From positions 346,350-410,349 of the forward strand of contig JAJEKB010021213.1 in NCBI GenBank assembly GCA_022393335.1: a stretch of 64,000 nucleotides of DNA. The letters are read 5' to 3'. Shown here piece by piece: positions 13,396 to 25,612 of this stretch. The position numbers and the translations under genes are program-made. How positions within the stretch are numbered: the stretch's first letter is position 1; the number at the start of each line of letters is the position of its first letter. The notes under the pieces were generated by a model. The model made no database searches and was not told where the DNA came from. It was given only the letters and a program-made list of their open reading frames with translations. Source of the DNA: Macrotrachela quadricornifera (lineage: Eukaryota; Rotifera; Eurotatoria; Philodinida; Philodinidae).

Positions 13396-15255
13396 TGCAA
13401 TAAATAGAAACTTGTCTCAACGACAATCGCAATTTCTATTCAAGCTAAACGAAAAAAGTATGTATACAGTTAATTGAATTATTTAGCGACGATAAACTTT
13501 ATAGGAGGAAAAACACATCTTTTACGGGTCAATGCATTCGAATTTTAACGAATTCAAAGAGATCATCAATAAAATATACTTGTTAATAAATAAAATCATC
13601 GGAATGTACAGGTAAAATTAAGCTGAGAAATGGAGCAATAACACAAAAGAACAACAGAATTAAAATGTCTCCGACAGTTTTAAGTTTTTGAGATAAATTC
13701 ATAGGATATAATACTTTTTATAATAATTGGATAACATCAATATTTTATGCTGATTATATTGTTCTTATGTTGGCAGCAGAATAGACAAATATTTAAGAGC
13801 ATTTCGAAAATAGGTAGTTACATCCTTAATAATGAAGATTCCTTCAATGGATCGACAAATATTGTAGACCGTTTATTAAGAAGCTGCAGATCTGAAGTTT
13901 TGCATTTGTATACTAATTATGGCATAGCTCTTACTTTAATGAATAATAGCTTTTTAACTAATATAAAATGTCGATTGAATTGTTCTTCAAACAATGATAC
14001 ATGATTTCAATATCATGTAATTATTGTTTAGATTACAAAAATGTTTCATTCTACATTCATTTACATACGACAGATCTAGTAATGATGTTTGTATTATAAT
14101 TACACCTTTATATTTTGGAAGAAATATAAACTGAATCGAGTTGTTTTACTCGTTATCTTCCACTATGCAAAATGATATATTCTTAATTCTTTCAATCTAT
14201 ACATATCTACTTAGAAAAGAAGTGTAAATATGCCTTAAAAACAGAAGTATCAACAAGTATAAATACTTTGTATAGTTGAATGGACGCTTCTATCGAAAAA
14301 TACACAAATAATGATATTGTATGTACGTGCTTTTGTAGATCCTGAAACAGAACATATAAAATAAGTCTATTCAATTTAAATATGTTTCAAATGGTATAAG
14401 AACTTTAGTGGGAATACTTGAATTTCCTCAAAAATACATGTCCTACCTATGACATGTGTGAGTGTCAATTATCTCTGTCTAATAAAAGTTCTACTGTTTT
14501 ACTAGATTTGTGTATGGTATTTTTTATCAAAAGATAAAGATACTCTGGTTATCCTCTCACTGATGATATTAACTATGTTAGACAACGTCAACCATCTTCC
14601 ATTATATGAAAAAGTATAATGAAACTTATCAGAAGAAATGAATGTATACTTAGAAAATACAAAGAAGCTTTCATTATAATTGAAATAAAGATTTTTTTTG
14701 AATAAGTAGCAAAAAAAAAAGAAACGCTTCAGAAAAAATAGTTCTAGCAAAAAACTAATTTTGTAAAATATCGAATATGCTCATGCAAGAATACTAAAGT
14801 TAATTTAAGAAAAAAGTTAGTCAAATTATTGATGTTGATACAAGCAGGAAGTTAAGAATTATATATTTAAGACAGACATATTTTAGGATAGTAATCTATA
14901 GACTATATTGAATGTCATATTCTTTATCAACATATATTTTTATGATGAATAAAATTTGTTTTGACCGGTACTAATAATAATAATAATTTGTAGAATTTTG
15001 TTCTAACTATTATAGAGAAATTGTTTTTTTTTCTGATGTTGATTGCTAAAAGTTAGTTTTCTTTAATTTTAATTTTATTCAAATCAACTAATAACGCTAA
15101 AAGCTTCTTAGAAAGAAATACAAATAATTTTTCTTCTCACTAAATTTGCTTCATCAGTTGTTTCTAAGTAATGGAGTCAACGATGCACCAAAAATATTTT
15201 AGAAAACAAGAATATACTGGTAGAATAATTTAAATAAAATATTCTTTCCTCTTAG
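13396..15255. other. Intergenic, no recognised feature
   Basis: This lies upstream of the five-domain gene (its promoter side). The open frames here (for example 13747-14004 plus, 14502-14750 minus) show no family motifs or convincing splice context. No clear core promoter was identified. Confidence 0.5.
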
Positions 15256-15767
15256 TTTTTTAATTTTAAACAGAATATAGTTGTATGTAGTTCTATACGC
15301 ATAATTTTATTTAGTTGTTGATTTTTATTTTTCTGAATGGAAATTTTCGATCGTATACAATCATTTTCAACCAGTTAAACAGATATACACGAGATGGTAT
15401 AAAAACAGAAACATAATAGTTATTTAGAAAAGTAAAAATTTTACATCATTATCTGTCCACATCACTAACTGATTTTAAGAGTATATTTGAAGTTATTGGC
15501 AGTTGTGATAGATAATCGTCAAGGACATTCAAATTCAGTACCATCATACTCATATTAAAATTATTCAAATTGCAAGTACTACTTTTATATGATAGTGCAT
15601 AAGAAAGTTAAATAAATTTTTGGGTTTGTAATATCCTGTGGATATCTGATTAATTGATTGAAAATGATCGTATAAGATCGAAAATTTCTATTCAGAAAAA
15701 TAAAAATCAACAAAATAAAATTATTCATATAAAACTACATACAACTATATTCTGTTTAAAATTAAAA
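15256..15767. repeat. Foldback element with arms of about 120 bp
   Basis: The left arm at 15256-15378 is matched in reverse complement by 15650-15767 with few mismatches (TTTTAAACAGAATATAG left, CTATATTCTGTTTAAAA right). The unpaired centre is about 270 bp. No transposase and no obvious target duplication was seen, so this is a non-autonomous foldback or an inverted duplication. Confidence 0.75.
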
Positions 15768-16979
15768 AATTAATTATAAAATCTCAAGATTATTCAACTT
15801 TCTTTCATTTTAATGAAAAGATTTATTGAAAGCGTAGATTCTATCAATCAGTCACTGAGAAATTTCTCTTCTAGCTTCTTTGATGACAAATAATCCTAAC
15901 AGATATCTATTCTTTTTCTCTCAAGTCTTTTGAAGCAAGCGGAAATAAAATTGCTAGATTTATGACGTTATTGAATGATGAAAAGTAGGTATGGGTAGTT
16001 TTTTCATCTGTTTGTATTAATGATTTTTTTTAGAAAAATTACAACAAAATTTAAAATTAAATTTTTGTTGTACATACAGTAGATGTAATGTTATTATACC
16101 TTTGCTTGGCAGATGTAATCTGCTGCTTGTTTTCTTTGTTTTTATATTTGTAGAAGAAGACTTTCAAATAGTGATTCATTATTAATTGATCACTTTATGC
16201 TATTAGTAATGAACCTCTTTCAGTAAACAGTGAACTGTCATTAGGATATGGCTAATTGATCTAAGTTGATGATGTTCACTTAAAAATAATGTAACGGATG
16301 AGGCATAATAAAAGTCAGTTTTTCTATTTGTTCTTTTTAATTTTTTTAATTATTTTATTGAAAATTAGATATACCACACAGTATAGCGAAGCGAGCTCGA
16401 CATATCGTCTTTAAAAAAGTTATCTTGTATTTGTCTTTCTTATGAGAATAAGGAATGATCGAGCGAAATACTATTTCATTCTATGAAATTCAAAAATTGC
16501 TGATACACAACTCATATATTTTCATTTTACCAGTTAAAGAATCTGATACTGAAACCTTATTTAATTTTATACGTTTATCAATACTGTGTTTTCATAAAAG
16601 ACTTGTAATACTGGAATTAAGATCGTTGAGTGACTCCGATAAGTTATCACGGAAAAATGCTCAGTTATTTTCGTAATATGCTGCTGAATTATTTAACGCA
16701 TTTGATGTGATGATGTCACGCTGGTTAATAAACGCATCGCCTAACAATTTTTAATTTTATTTCGCGCTACAATTCTTAGTTCTCATCGGAAGATATGTGC
16801 AGGAAGCAATGAAAAGATGGCGTATGAGTATCAGCAAATAATGCGCGAAATAAAAAGAAAGTATTGATAGGACCAGTCTCTCTACTCAATATATTTTCGA
16901 AAAAGAATTATATATCTGGAATCAGCATTAAATTTTGAGTAAAATGAGATGTTTTTTCTTGTTGATATGTGACTCTCAC
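15768..16979. other. Intergenic, no recognised feature
   Basis: AT-rich with a short hairpin around 16030-16075. The open frame at 16455-16676 (plus) has no recognisable motif. Confidence 0.45.
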
Positions 16980-17024
16980 TAGGGATGCACCAGTTCTATT
17001 CATGACTGACTCATCAGTCATTAG

Positions 17025-17134
17025 AAATGTATCCTTGGGTCTTCAAGTCCTTTATTATGAAGATACTCTTAGATCCTGAAGTCCTATTTTGGAAGGATAC
17101 CCTTAGGTTCTCAAGTCCTATTGTATAGAGGTAT
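17025..17134. repeat. Minisatellite-like tandem repeat, unit about 40 bp
   Basis: About 2.7 degenerate copies of a unit built around TATCCTTGGGTCTTCAAGTC. Inverted relatives occur on the other side of the same element (about 17605-17672 and 17857-17930). The same unit reappears at 48235-48470. Confidence 0.65.
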
Positions 17135-17680
17135 TGATGTAACCAAAGCAATACCCGTTAATAGTACTTGGCATTGGTAGTGTCTGATATTGGTATTGGA
17201 TGTAGGGGGCTGTTGGTCCCTCAAGCCAAATATCAATACTTTGAAAAGCCGACAACAGCTTCGGATTCCTCGACCCCAACAGTCTCTCATAAAACTTTTG
17301 AAAAATCGTGATTTTCAAAAACTAACTCTTTTTAAAGGACAGAAATCAAATTCGAAAACTTTGATAAGCTAATTATAACTTCTTGATTCTTGTATCAGAA
17401 AATACTTTATTTTAAGAGAATAACAGTTTTTCATAAAACTTCATCGAAGGTTTTTGGGTCGAGGAATCCGAATCCGTTGCCAGTTTTTCAAAATATTGAT
17501 GTTTGATGGGAGGGACCAGCGGTCTCTACACCAGTACCGATACCAGCTAATACTAAAACCAATTGCTATTGACTGATATTGGTATTGTTACATCCATACT
17601 GCTATACAGTAGAAGATAAGGACCTAAAGGTACTCTCCTAATAATGTTCTTGAGAACCTAATAGTGCCTTCATAATATAG

Positions 17681-17856
17681 CAGTGACGAACCTAGGATTT
17701 TTGTGAATGGGGACGCTTTATTGAGAATAGGGTCGAGCGAAGTCAAAAACAATGTGTTATCGGCTCATTTTTTGGCTTTTTCCGCTACCAAAAATCAAAA
17801 AATTTTTTTTTGAAATGGAGGCGATTGCCTCCAGTGCCTCTTTAAATCCACCACTG
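17681..17856. mobile_element. hAT MITE (176 bp) nested in a larger hAT-like element
   Basis: The left end begins CAGTGACGAA; the right end is the complement of CAGTGGTGGA. The flanks are TAATATAG (17673-17680) and TAATATGG (17857-17864), an 8-bp target duplication with one mismatch. It splits the repeat array of the host element, so it is the younger insertion. Confidence 0.8.
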
Positions 17857-18193
17857 TAATATGGGACTTAAGAGCCAAGGATACTCCTCTAATATTTGAT
17901 GAGCCAGTCATAACTAGATACCAGTCGGACTGGACTCGTGCATTCCTAACTCTCGCTTTTCACCTGTCGTTTTATACTTGTATCAATCTCACCACAATCA
18001 AAATGGTTTTTCTCGAAATCTTTTCGGTTCATACACTACTAAATGAGAAAATTAGTGTTGGTTTTAAGTTTTAGATTAGAATTTGAAAAGAATCGGTTTT
18101 CATGGCGAAAAACATGTTTTACCGTGGAATTCTAGTAGATGGATGTTCCTAGTGATCGTCATTATAGAGGATCTAGTAACGGCATCATAAAGT

Positions 18194-19132
18194 CTAACCC
18201 TTTCACCGCGATGTGGCCCACCGGTGGACCACGCTATACTTTAAGAAGAAACTGTATAGAAAAGCGCTTTCTTCTGCATTCTTTTTCGGCGAGACGTTAA
18301 CCATAGTCTGTCATTTGCACTGTCTTTGGTATTCTTTAAGTCTTTTATTCCATAACATGATGCTTCTGATTAAAACACTCAAGACAGAAAGTTTTGATTT
18401 TCTTTGCTGCCCCATAGGTCACTTTTCTTGATTGTTGTTCTCTGTTTTTTTCATTACAGCCAGCACACTGTCTGCAGCCATCGCACGCAGATCCTTCCAT
18501 TTCTTTGAGCTTGTGATCAGTAAGTTTGCGCTTCGTTTGGCTTGTTGAACTTTCTCTTAAACCAGGTTTTAGAATCTCGTATAGCATACCAAGAAGTAAA
18601 GATTGTACAAGACTTTCACGAAACTGTAACATCGTCATACGGCTTGTGTCATCATTTTCTTTGTAAATCAAACAAACATTTACTATTGACACCCAAAACA
18701 TCATCTCAAATGCCACCTTTTGATACGGCTTTTTGGACTGTGGGAGGCATGTATAATACGTTGATAACTGAGCAGATAAATTTATACCTTATTTTCCTTT
18801 ATAGACGTACATCCTTACTCTTCATGTGAATGAAAAGAAAGAATGAAAGATAATACTATGAAAAGAACGTAGGAGACAAGATTAAAAGTTTGCTTTGTTA
18901 TTTCATTGTTACTGCACAGTATGTTTACTAAAGAAAAAGACAGACTCGAATAACTATTCAGTCTTATGTGGTAAAAGACCTATCATGTGATGACACAAAT
19001 AACAGAAAGAAAAACAAATATCTGCACATACACATAATATCAATGAGCACATTTATCGAACGTGATCACGCATGAAAATTAATATATTGCAGCTGTTTTC
19101 CTCAGAAAACCAAATCGGGGCGAAAGGGCTAA
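18194..19132 (-). mobile_element. Internally deleted piggyBac-like transposon
   Basis: Terminal inverted repeats of 23 bp with five mismatches lie at 18194-18216 (CTAACCCTTTCACCGC) and 19110-19132 (complement reads TTAGCCCTTTCGCCCC). The ends overlap degenerate TTAA-like tetramers (CTAA and TTAG), consistent with the piggyBac target preference after decay. Only the transposase C-terminus survives inside, so the element cannot move by itself. Confidence 0.8.
18345..18815 (-). pseudogene. piggyBac transposase, C-terminal fragment
   Basis: Read on the minus strand, the frame starts at a GINLSAQLSTYYT-like segment, matching the family's block before its last catalytic region (usually G-V-D-x-x-D-Q then YY). 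It continues through a KKPYQKVAFEMMFW hydrophobic stretch and VNVCLIYKEN, and ends in a cysteine-rich tail with CDGCRQCAGC and CLECFNQKH, the zinc-binding C-terminal domain typical of piggyBac transposases. An in-frame stop lies just before the GINLS block, the usual Asp of the DQ motif is Ala, and the N-terminal DNA-binding region and most of the catalytic core are missing. The frame ends with a stop at 18345. The open frames on the opposite strand here are shadows. Confidence 0.85.
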
Positions 19133-20496
19133 AATGCGTGCATTGATGTGCCAATATGGTTTTCCCATCTACAACATCCACAGTGGACAATGCATACTAA
19201 AGTTTTGAACAATTTCGACACCAAATACCAAAAGGACTGGCTCTATAACCATATTTTTACATCTTTTGTCCCAGTAGTAGACTATGACTAGATCGCTAAT
19301 CCTTGGATACTATATTGCTAACGCTGCTCCTTTATTGTTCTGATGATGAAAACAGGATGAAAACAACACACACTCAAAACAAACGAATATCAGCTTTTTA
19401 TACTTTCTTCATGAGAGAGGCGGAGGAAAAAACAGAAGAAAGAATGTGAGGGCGGAAGAAAATGTGCGAAGGAGAGAATGGAGTATCTGAAAGAATGAAT
19501 AACAACAGAACAAGAGATAATCATGGCCGATGAACATGACATATATATAGATTAACGCAGCTTTTCTTCTTCTTTCTGAGTATGACTTCAAAACTACAAA
19601 AAAAGAATGTAAAACATGATAATATATAGTAGTAATATTGAGATCAGAGCACAAAAGTCAAAAACCGAGTCGGTATTTTCAAACTATTACCAATAACAAC
19701 TAGTTTTAAAGTAACACGCATATGATATTCATAACCCATATAAAAATGGTTCATTATATTGCAACTTAGCAAACTTTAATCCATTCGCCACGATTCAGTT
19801 TTCTTGGAGAAAAGCCTCCGAAGTATTCATTTCTGTTTAGAGTTAACTTCGAATGAATACGCTTAGTGACCGTTTCCATTATCTCTTGCGGATTATTTAT
19901 TGTTCTCTTTTTATCATCACATAGTAAGTCAGAACGAAATCTCCAGCTTTTCTCCTGCTTGTTCTTGTCTTTGTGTTTTTATATAAAATTCGTGGAAAGG
20001 ACGGTATGAGATAGAAAGCAACTGGCCAAACAATACGTAAACTCACTGATCGCAGGCTAGTGGAAAAAGAAGAATATGGGGATGACGTTGAAAGACGTTG
20101 TGTTGACTGCTATGAAAAGATCCCGCAACAACAATAAAGCGTTGTTTTTCTTAAACAACATGTTTTAAAATCGTGGAAATGTGCGCTTTTTCGATCGTAA
20201 AAACGCGTTAAATATGCGGTTTTGAACGCGTAAAAACTCGGTTTTTGTCTGCTAGGAATGTAGCAGCAAACAAAGTAAAAAAATTCTGTTCTGATTCTGA
20301 TAATTTTTTCTGTCGTGATTGCTTCAATGAAAAATATTATTCTATGTAATAAATATTTCCAGCAATAGCGAGACAGACTAGATGACACATTACGTGTAGT
20401 CTTCCACTCGAAAACAAAGAAACAAACTGTTTTTCTATTAAATTTTTTCTTAGGACCCAGCAGGTCTCACCGGTGGAATCCCTCATGTTAAGTGAG
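19133..20496. other. Intergenic, no recognised feature
   Basis: No coding family, RNA or clean transposon end was identified. A purine-rich patch around 19410-19480 generates a low-complexity minus-strand frame that I do not regard as a gene. Confidence 0.5.
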
Positions 20497-20500
20497 TTAA

Positions 20501-20654
20501 TGTTACCCTTTTGACTGTGGAAACACGTTCAAAACTGACTTATTAACAAATTTTCACGTCGTATTCATCGTTAACATCGAAAAACTGAGAAAAATGCATT
20601 AGAACTCGTTAAAAGATCAAATTTTAACGCGTTTTGAAGGGCAAAAAGGTAACA
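20501..20654. mobile_element. TTAA-flanked MITE, 154 bp (piggyBac-type target)
   Basis: The ends are TGTTACCCTTTTG on the left and the complement of TGTTACCTTTTTG on the right. Each is directly flanked by TTAA (20497-20500 and 20655-20658). The TTAA duplication points to mobilisation by a piggyBac-type transposase. The TIR differs from the piggyBac remnant at 18194-19132, so it belongs to another family. Confidence 0.75.
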
Positions 20655-20658
20655 TTAA

Positions 20659-22127
20659 ATTTTGTTAAATCACAATGTAACGAACTATTTTTACATGGGA
20701 ATCAGTATAGAAAACTACATCCACTAAGGAAGATTTCGTCAAAATATGACTGAGAGGTGGTAAAAGCAAAGTTTAGTGAGGAAAAGATAGAAGGGAATTG
20801 GGGTACCAAATTTTGATAAAACATATTTTTTTGATAAGATGCATCGTATTCAATGCAGTTTTTAACGATCATTCAGAATATCATATATATATCACTTTAA
20901 AACTAATTTTCATTGGCAAAAATGTAGAAATAGAGGCTCGATACTTGACTTCTCTTTTTTGATTGAAGTATTTTCATTGTGGAATCATGTTTTATTTTAT
21001 TTTAGTAGTTTTGAAGTCCCGCCCAAAAAGAAGATCAAAAAACTGCATCGATCTATATATACTACGGATGAGTTAGCGATCTGATAAATAGCTTATATCA
21101 GGGCAGACAATGAAAAAACGTTTTTTTTTTCGGTTAGTCTTTTTACTATTTGAGCCAAAACTCATTGAAAGTTTGGTTTTAGACCACTTTCTTAGGTGAT
21201 TCTGTTTGAAACTATAATATCACACACGTTATTGTACAGTTAGAACTCCTCAATCGCACGGTTAAGGCTCTTAGTGACAAAACTCCGCCATGATTTTTTA
21301 CTAACCTCGCACAATAAAAGAGGTTTTTCTCAGTCAAAATTTCATTTTCTTGAAACTTTAATGTAGTACTCTGGATGAACCGCAAATCTTGCATTTGTTG
21401 ATGTATAATTTGCTGAAGTTTGACAAAAAGTTTTGGCGATTCTCAATCTCCGACAAATGTAAAACTGCAGGTAACAGATAAAAGTTGCTTTTCGACAGAA
21501 AAAACTTACCATTTCAGTCAGAATTTCGTGCTGATTTAGAATATGTATATTTTTTTCTCAAATATTTTTTAGATAAAAAATTGATCTTATGGATACTACT
21601 CTTTTACCGATCCATATTGTTACATGAAGAAATATGACGAGCGAACACTATCATTATGAGTTTGTTAGAAAAACATAGGACTATTACTACAATTTGATTG
21701 AAGACTTCCATAGATGTCTATAATTAATGCATTGAAACATGAATTAAATATCTTGTGCAATCGACTTCTTTCAGTTGTCCAAGTTTATAAACGATCATTC
21801 CATCATCCTTGTCCGATTTCCGTTGATAAGCTTCCTATTTCGGCCATATAACTATTTAGTTTCTGTAATTCTTCAAAGCCACAACATCTTTTCTCATTTC
21901 ATCTTGATATACTGTCCGTTTCTGAATTTTCACCAAGTACGCCACTCACTTTTAAGATTATCATGCATACAGGAACCCTGTTTGCCGCATTTTATCCAAG
22001 CTTCGATGCTATTATTAATTTTTCACTGAAAATGCTAGGCTACCAATGTTGTAGTGATGCAAATCAATAAATGTGCAATCACTTTTTAAGAAGATTTTAT
22101 TATTAATTTTTTTGTGCTGGTTGGATG
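20659..22127. other. Intergenic, no recognised feature
   Basis: No supported gene. The plus-strand frame at 21775-22029 begins at a non-ATG codon and has no motif. Oligo-T runs occur near 21120. Confidence 0.45.
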
Positions 22128-22393
22128 GGTTAGCCTCGACTAGTGCCGTACTCGTTCCGACTCAATTCGTCCCACACTGATTGATTCTAAATTCGTCTCT
22201 TTAGGTTGCTCTTAATTAGTATGTAATCAAACATTTTTAAATTACTTTATTAGATTAACAGTTATCTGACTTATATTTTATTAACAGACATATGAGCAAT
22301 ACAAATATCAAAATATTATATGAAAAGAGACACTATTTAATTATATAAATGATTTTCACACATTATTCACATTAGGTCACAAGTTCTATGTCA

Positions 22394-23605
22394 TTACGAG
22401 TGTTCATTCGCATGTTCAATAAGGTAAAAGACCAACACTGAATCAATTTCGTCACTGACTTTTTTTTGTTTCCGTGCAGTAAATAAAGTTTCTTCAGCAT
22501 GATGATACTGAAATTCATGTTCTTCTTGCAAACATTGAATAAACTTGAAGATATGTGGATAAGTTGGAAAGATGGAATTTATTCTCCGATTGAAATCTTC
22601 GACATAGTTATTTGTACGAGAGTATCGTGCAATAGTTTCATGATAAACATTCCACAGATCACATGTAAAACGTGCAGAGTTATCATCCACATAAGTTGTT
22701 ACTAAGTAATCACGCGATTAATCATCACCACATTCATTAACAGTACAGCTATCCATAAGATCAATCCAAGTATTTTCTACAAGACTAGGAGGTATTAATG
22801 CTGGACAAACTGCACTGTTCAACCAATTGGTAATATTGGTGTGTTGTTCAGATGTAATATCACTTTCATCACCACATATAATATAAAGAGAAAGGAAATA
22901 ATTTACAATTTTCCTCTCCAAGTTCTGAGAAAAATAAAAGAAACAGGTCTCAACACGTGCATTAGGAAAAGCAGTTTTGAAACCATTAATCGTAGATTAC
23001 TCAAAATCACAAGCTAGATGAGTGGAATTAATAATAACACTTTATTGATGTAAACCAAGCATTGCAATATGACGAAAAAGTTTGCTATATGTTTTATCAT
23101 CTTTTTCAATGGTAAGTGAATATACACAGAGGATCATAAAACCTTCGTGGAAAGCACAGATCATACACAGCTACTCGAAAAGAAGCAGCCGAACATTAAA
23201 TGTGCTATCTGAATGCCATTAGAAGCAAGTCGAAAGAAACGATAATGACCAGTCAATCACGAAGATAAACATTCTTTGTTTATTATCTCGACTATCTAAG
23301 TTTATAAAACTGTTAAACGAAAATAAATTCAATTCAAAATGACTTACAGATTCACCAATTAATACAAGAGGTTCAGCACATAAACTAAGAGTCCATCCGT
23401 AACGAACTGTAAAATCATCTAAAGAATCAGGTAAATGTGGAAAATTAAGTGCTAGTTGACGATACAATGTAGGATCGATACTACTAAGACTAGAAGAGTC
23501 TATGGCTTTTTTTAAATTCAATTTGAATTTTGAAGCAAGAAACAACCCTCCAATTTCACCAGATACGAGAACTAACGGAATTAAGAAATAACTGCACATT
23601 TCCAA
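22394..23605 (-). pseudogene. MULE-type transposase with five in-frame stops
   Basis: One minus-strand frame stays continuous for about 1.2 kb and contains MULE landmarks in order: a segment ending DNKQRMFIFVIDWSLSFL; SDSTFNV (matching the D-G-T-F block); AFHEGFMILCVYSLTIEKDDKTYSKLFRH; ACDFE followed by FKTAFPNARVETCFFYFSQ (the acidic D-F-E and C-x-F-H-x-x-Q-like blocks); and WNVYHETIARYSRTNNYVEDFNRR with a downstream hPxIxxFIxxLxxE, the typical C-terminal W-x-x-Y and R-T-N-N-x-x-E motif. Internal stops lie at 23219, 23171, 23042, 22997 and 22718: four TAA and one TAG, with no TGA and no frameshift. The N-terminal zinc-binding region is not recognised. It is inactive under the standard code. 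Confidence 0.75.
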
Positions 23606-23867
23606 TAGAATTCATGCATTTTACACATCACCACACAGAACACAATTTAACAAAACAAGTCTCCACAATCATTCGTTCGTCAAATTAAATCTTACACTCT
23701 TTACAACAACTACTCTCTATTATCAAATTCAGTATATGTATGTTATGTATACATATATGGTACCGTTTTGTAGGATACAGAGGAGACTAAGAGAACTAAG
23801 ACAATTAAGGGAACCACTGCTTTATGAAGTTGGTATTTGCTGTCCTCATCTTATATTTACATTCTTC

Positions 23868-24032
23868 ACCATCATCATCACCATTTTCGATACTATCATC
23901 ACCAATACCATCATCAACACTTTCACCCATCATCACTTGTACTATCATCAACACCGTCATTCGTCACCACTAGTACTATCACCAACACAACTATTCTTCG
24001 TCACTAATACCATAACTAATACCATCACGATC
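23868..24032. repeat. Imperfect ATC/ACC trinucleotide-rich tract
   Basis: About 165 bp composed largely of CATCATCACC-like words with interspersed TACTATCATC. It is low in complexity and probably a degraded microsatellite. Confidence 0.6.
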
Positions 24033-24047
24033 CTTTATTCTCCTTAG

Positions 24048-24449
24048 TCTATATATATAAAGAAGAATGTTGGTCTGTTCGCTTATAACTCAATCCCGGT
24101 ACAAGCTAGCATCATCAAATTTTCCACAATACTTCCCTAGGTCCAGAGGAAGGCCATAGGATGATTTTCGACTCAAAAGTTTCACCTGAGGAGGCGTTTT
24201 CCCCGCCTATTGTTAAATTTACTACAGTAAATGTCTTTTCCAGAGAATTTGTGCGTATTATTTTTTTCTGAATAATTCAAGAACGAAAGTATATAAAAAC
24301 CTGTACTTTTTGCCGTTGCACTCAGGACATTTTAGGATAATCGAAAAAAGCGGACAGAATGTGTAAAATAAAGAGCGACTATAGGGATGAAATCTTCCAT
24401 CAAATTTAGAAGACAACACGTGACATTTAACTCCATTACTCATAATTCA
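24048..24449. mobile_element. Helitron 5'-end fragment
   Basis: It starts with the same 20 bases as the complete Helitron that follows (TCTATATATATAAAGAAGAA) and continues into a related but diverged body. No 3' hairpin and CTAG terminus was found before 24450, so this is a truncated relative lying directly in front of the second copy. Confidence 0.5.
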
Positions 24450-24955
24450 TCTATATATATAAAGAAGAAGTTGTGTTTCTTTGTCTGTCCGTCTTTTAAG
24501 CATTTGGGCACCGCCTGATCTAGTGATACCAAACCTTTCATAGCATACTCTTAGGTTTCGAGGAAGATTTGGTAGAGAGTCAGGATGATTGGCAAGAGGA
24601 TTGGGCTGAGATTTTCCACGGGTTATGATACATTGCGATTTTTCCCAATCTTTCAAAAACTTCGGAACATTTGCTGGTATTATTAGAATATTCACCTCTT
24701 GATATCACTTTTTTGCACTGGTTGATGGTATAAAGTATGGCAATACACATGAATTATGAGAGAGACAGTCACAACTCCACACCATTTACTGAATTATCCG
24801 ATTTAAAAACGAATATAAGTGTATGCACGGTGGAACATGTAGTAATAATAAGTGAAAAGATCTTGAGCAAGCCTTCTATACATCTTCTGTCGTTTTCTGA
24901 CATGGTAAGTTTCCAGTATGGAGTTTTCCCGGGCAACCCTGGATACTCCCGCTAG
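24450..24955 (+). mobile_element. Non-autonomous Helitron, 506 bp, both termini present
   Basis: The 5' end is TCTATATATATAAAGAAG, beginning with the obligatory TC after an A at 24449. The 3' end has a GC-rich hairpin (CCCGGG, loop CAA, CCCTGG) at about 24929-24943, followed by a short spacer and CTAG, with T at 24956. Thus it is inserted between A and T without duplication, the Helitron hallmark. No Rep/helicase coding is present. The open frames inside (24447-24695 minus, 24737-24955 plus) are not genes. Confidence 0.8.
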
Positions 24956-25612
24956 TTCTTTATAAAAAGGATACTACATATATTATATATATATATACGA
25001 AATTCAAGTATTCCTTAGGCCCTAATTTCAATTTGAAATCAAATGCTTCTTTTTCAGTTTAAATTCAGATTGAAATTAAATAGTCGATTGTATGAACTAG
25101 AATAAGAAAACTCTATGACCACACCAAAATTTTCAAATCGAGTTCGAATCAATTTTTTTTATAGAAAACCGGAATTGTTGTTGTTTTTTCTCTTACATAT
25201 TTCTTTATAAGGGCAACAGTTTCATCAATTATCTATTTGCTTGCAAATACCACAGTACATGAATGGAGAGATGGTACACGACATACTGTTAAATAGGCAC
25301 ATATGAGTAATATAGCACTTAAACATTTCCGTGAACAATATCTTCACTCATTTGATGGATTTTTTTTTTCGTAAAGTGTATTGATATATATTATAGTCTA
25401 GAGCAGGCTTATTCCGTTCGAAACTTATAAAGTGTAATATGATATAAAGTGAATAGGTAAATTTAGTGGGAATGCCACAAATAATCGAACTACACAATTG
25501 AATCAATTTCATTTTATGATGCATCTCGACTATATAAGATACAAACGTTCTTCAATTATAAATTCATTCTACAGATGGCGCATGTGTACTTTATATAAAC
25601 ATATAGAACAGT

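Larger units (their letters stand above)
16980..17948. mobile_element. hAT-like non-autonomous element, about 969 bp
   Basis: The ends are TAGGGATGCACCAGT on the left and the complement of TAGGAATGCACGAGT on the right. The flanking 8-mers ACTCTCAC (16972-16979) and ACTCTCGC (17949-17956) differ at one base. Much of the interior is also palindromic: the GATGTAACC side near 17137 faces GGTATTGTTACATC near 17582-17595. It carries degenerate repeats of about 40 bp and a nested hAT MITE. No transposase is encoded. Confidence 0.8.

Noticed and set aside
18213..18829. Plus-strand open frames across the piggyBac remnant
   Set aside because: They are antisense shadows; the minus strand carries the transposase motifs and zinc-binding tail.
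22394..23605. Concluding that the whole window uses a ciliate genetic code
   Set aside because: The five-domain, FG-GAP and protoglobin-like genes all end cleanly at TAA or TAG at family-appropriate places, and their exons need no stop reassignment.
24258..24955. Small frames inside the Helitron region
   Set aside because: No motif, and they cross the element boundaries; non-autonomous Helitrons are non-coding.
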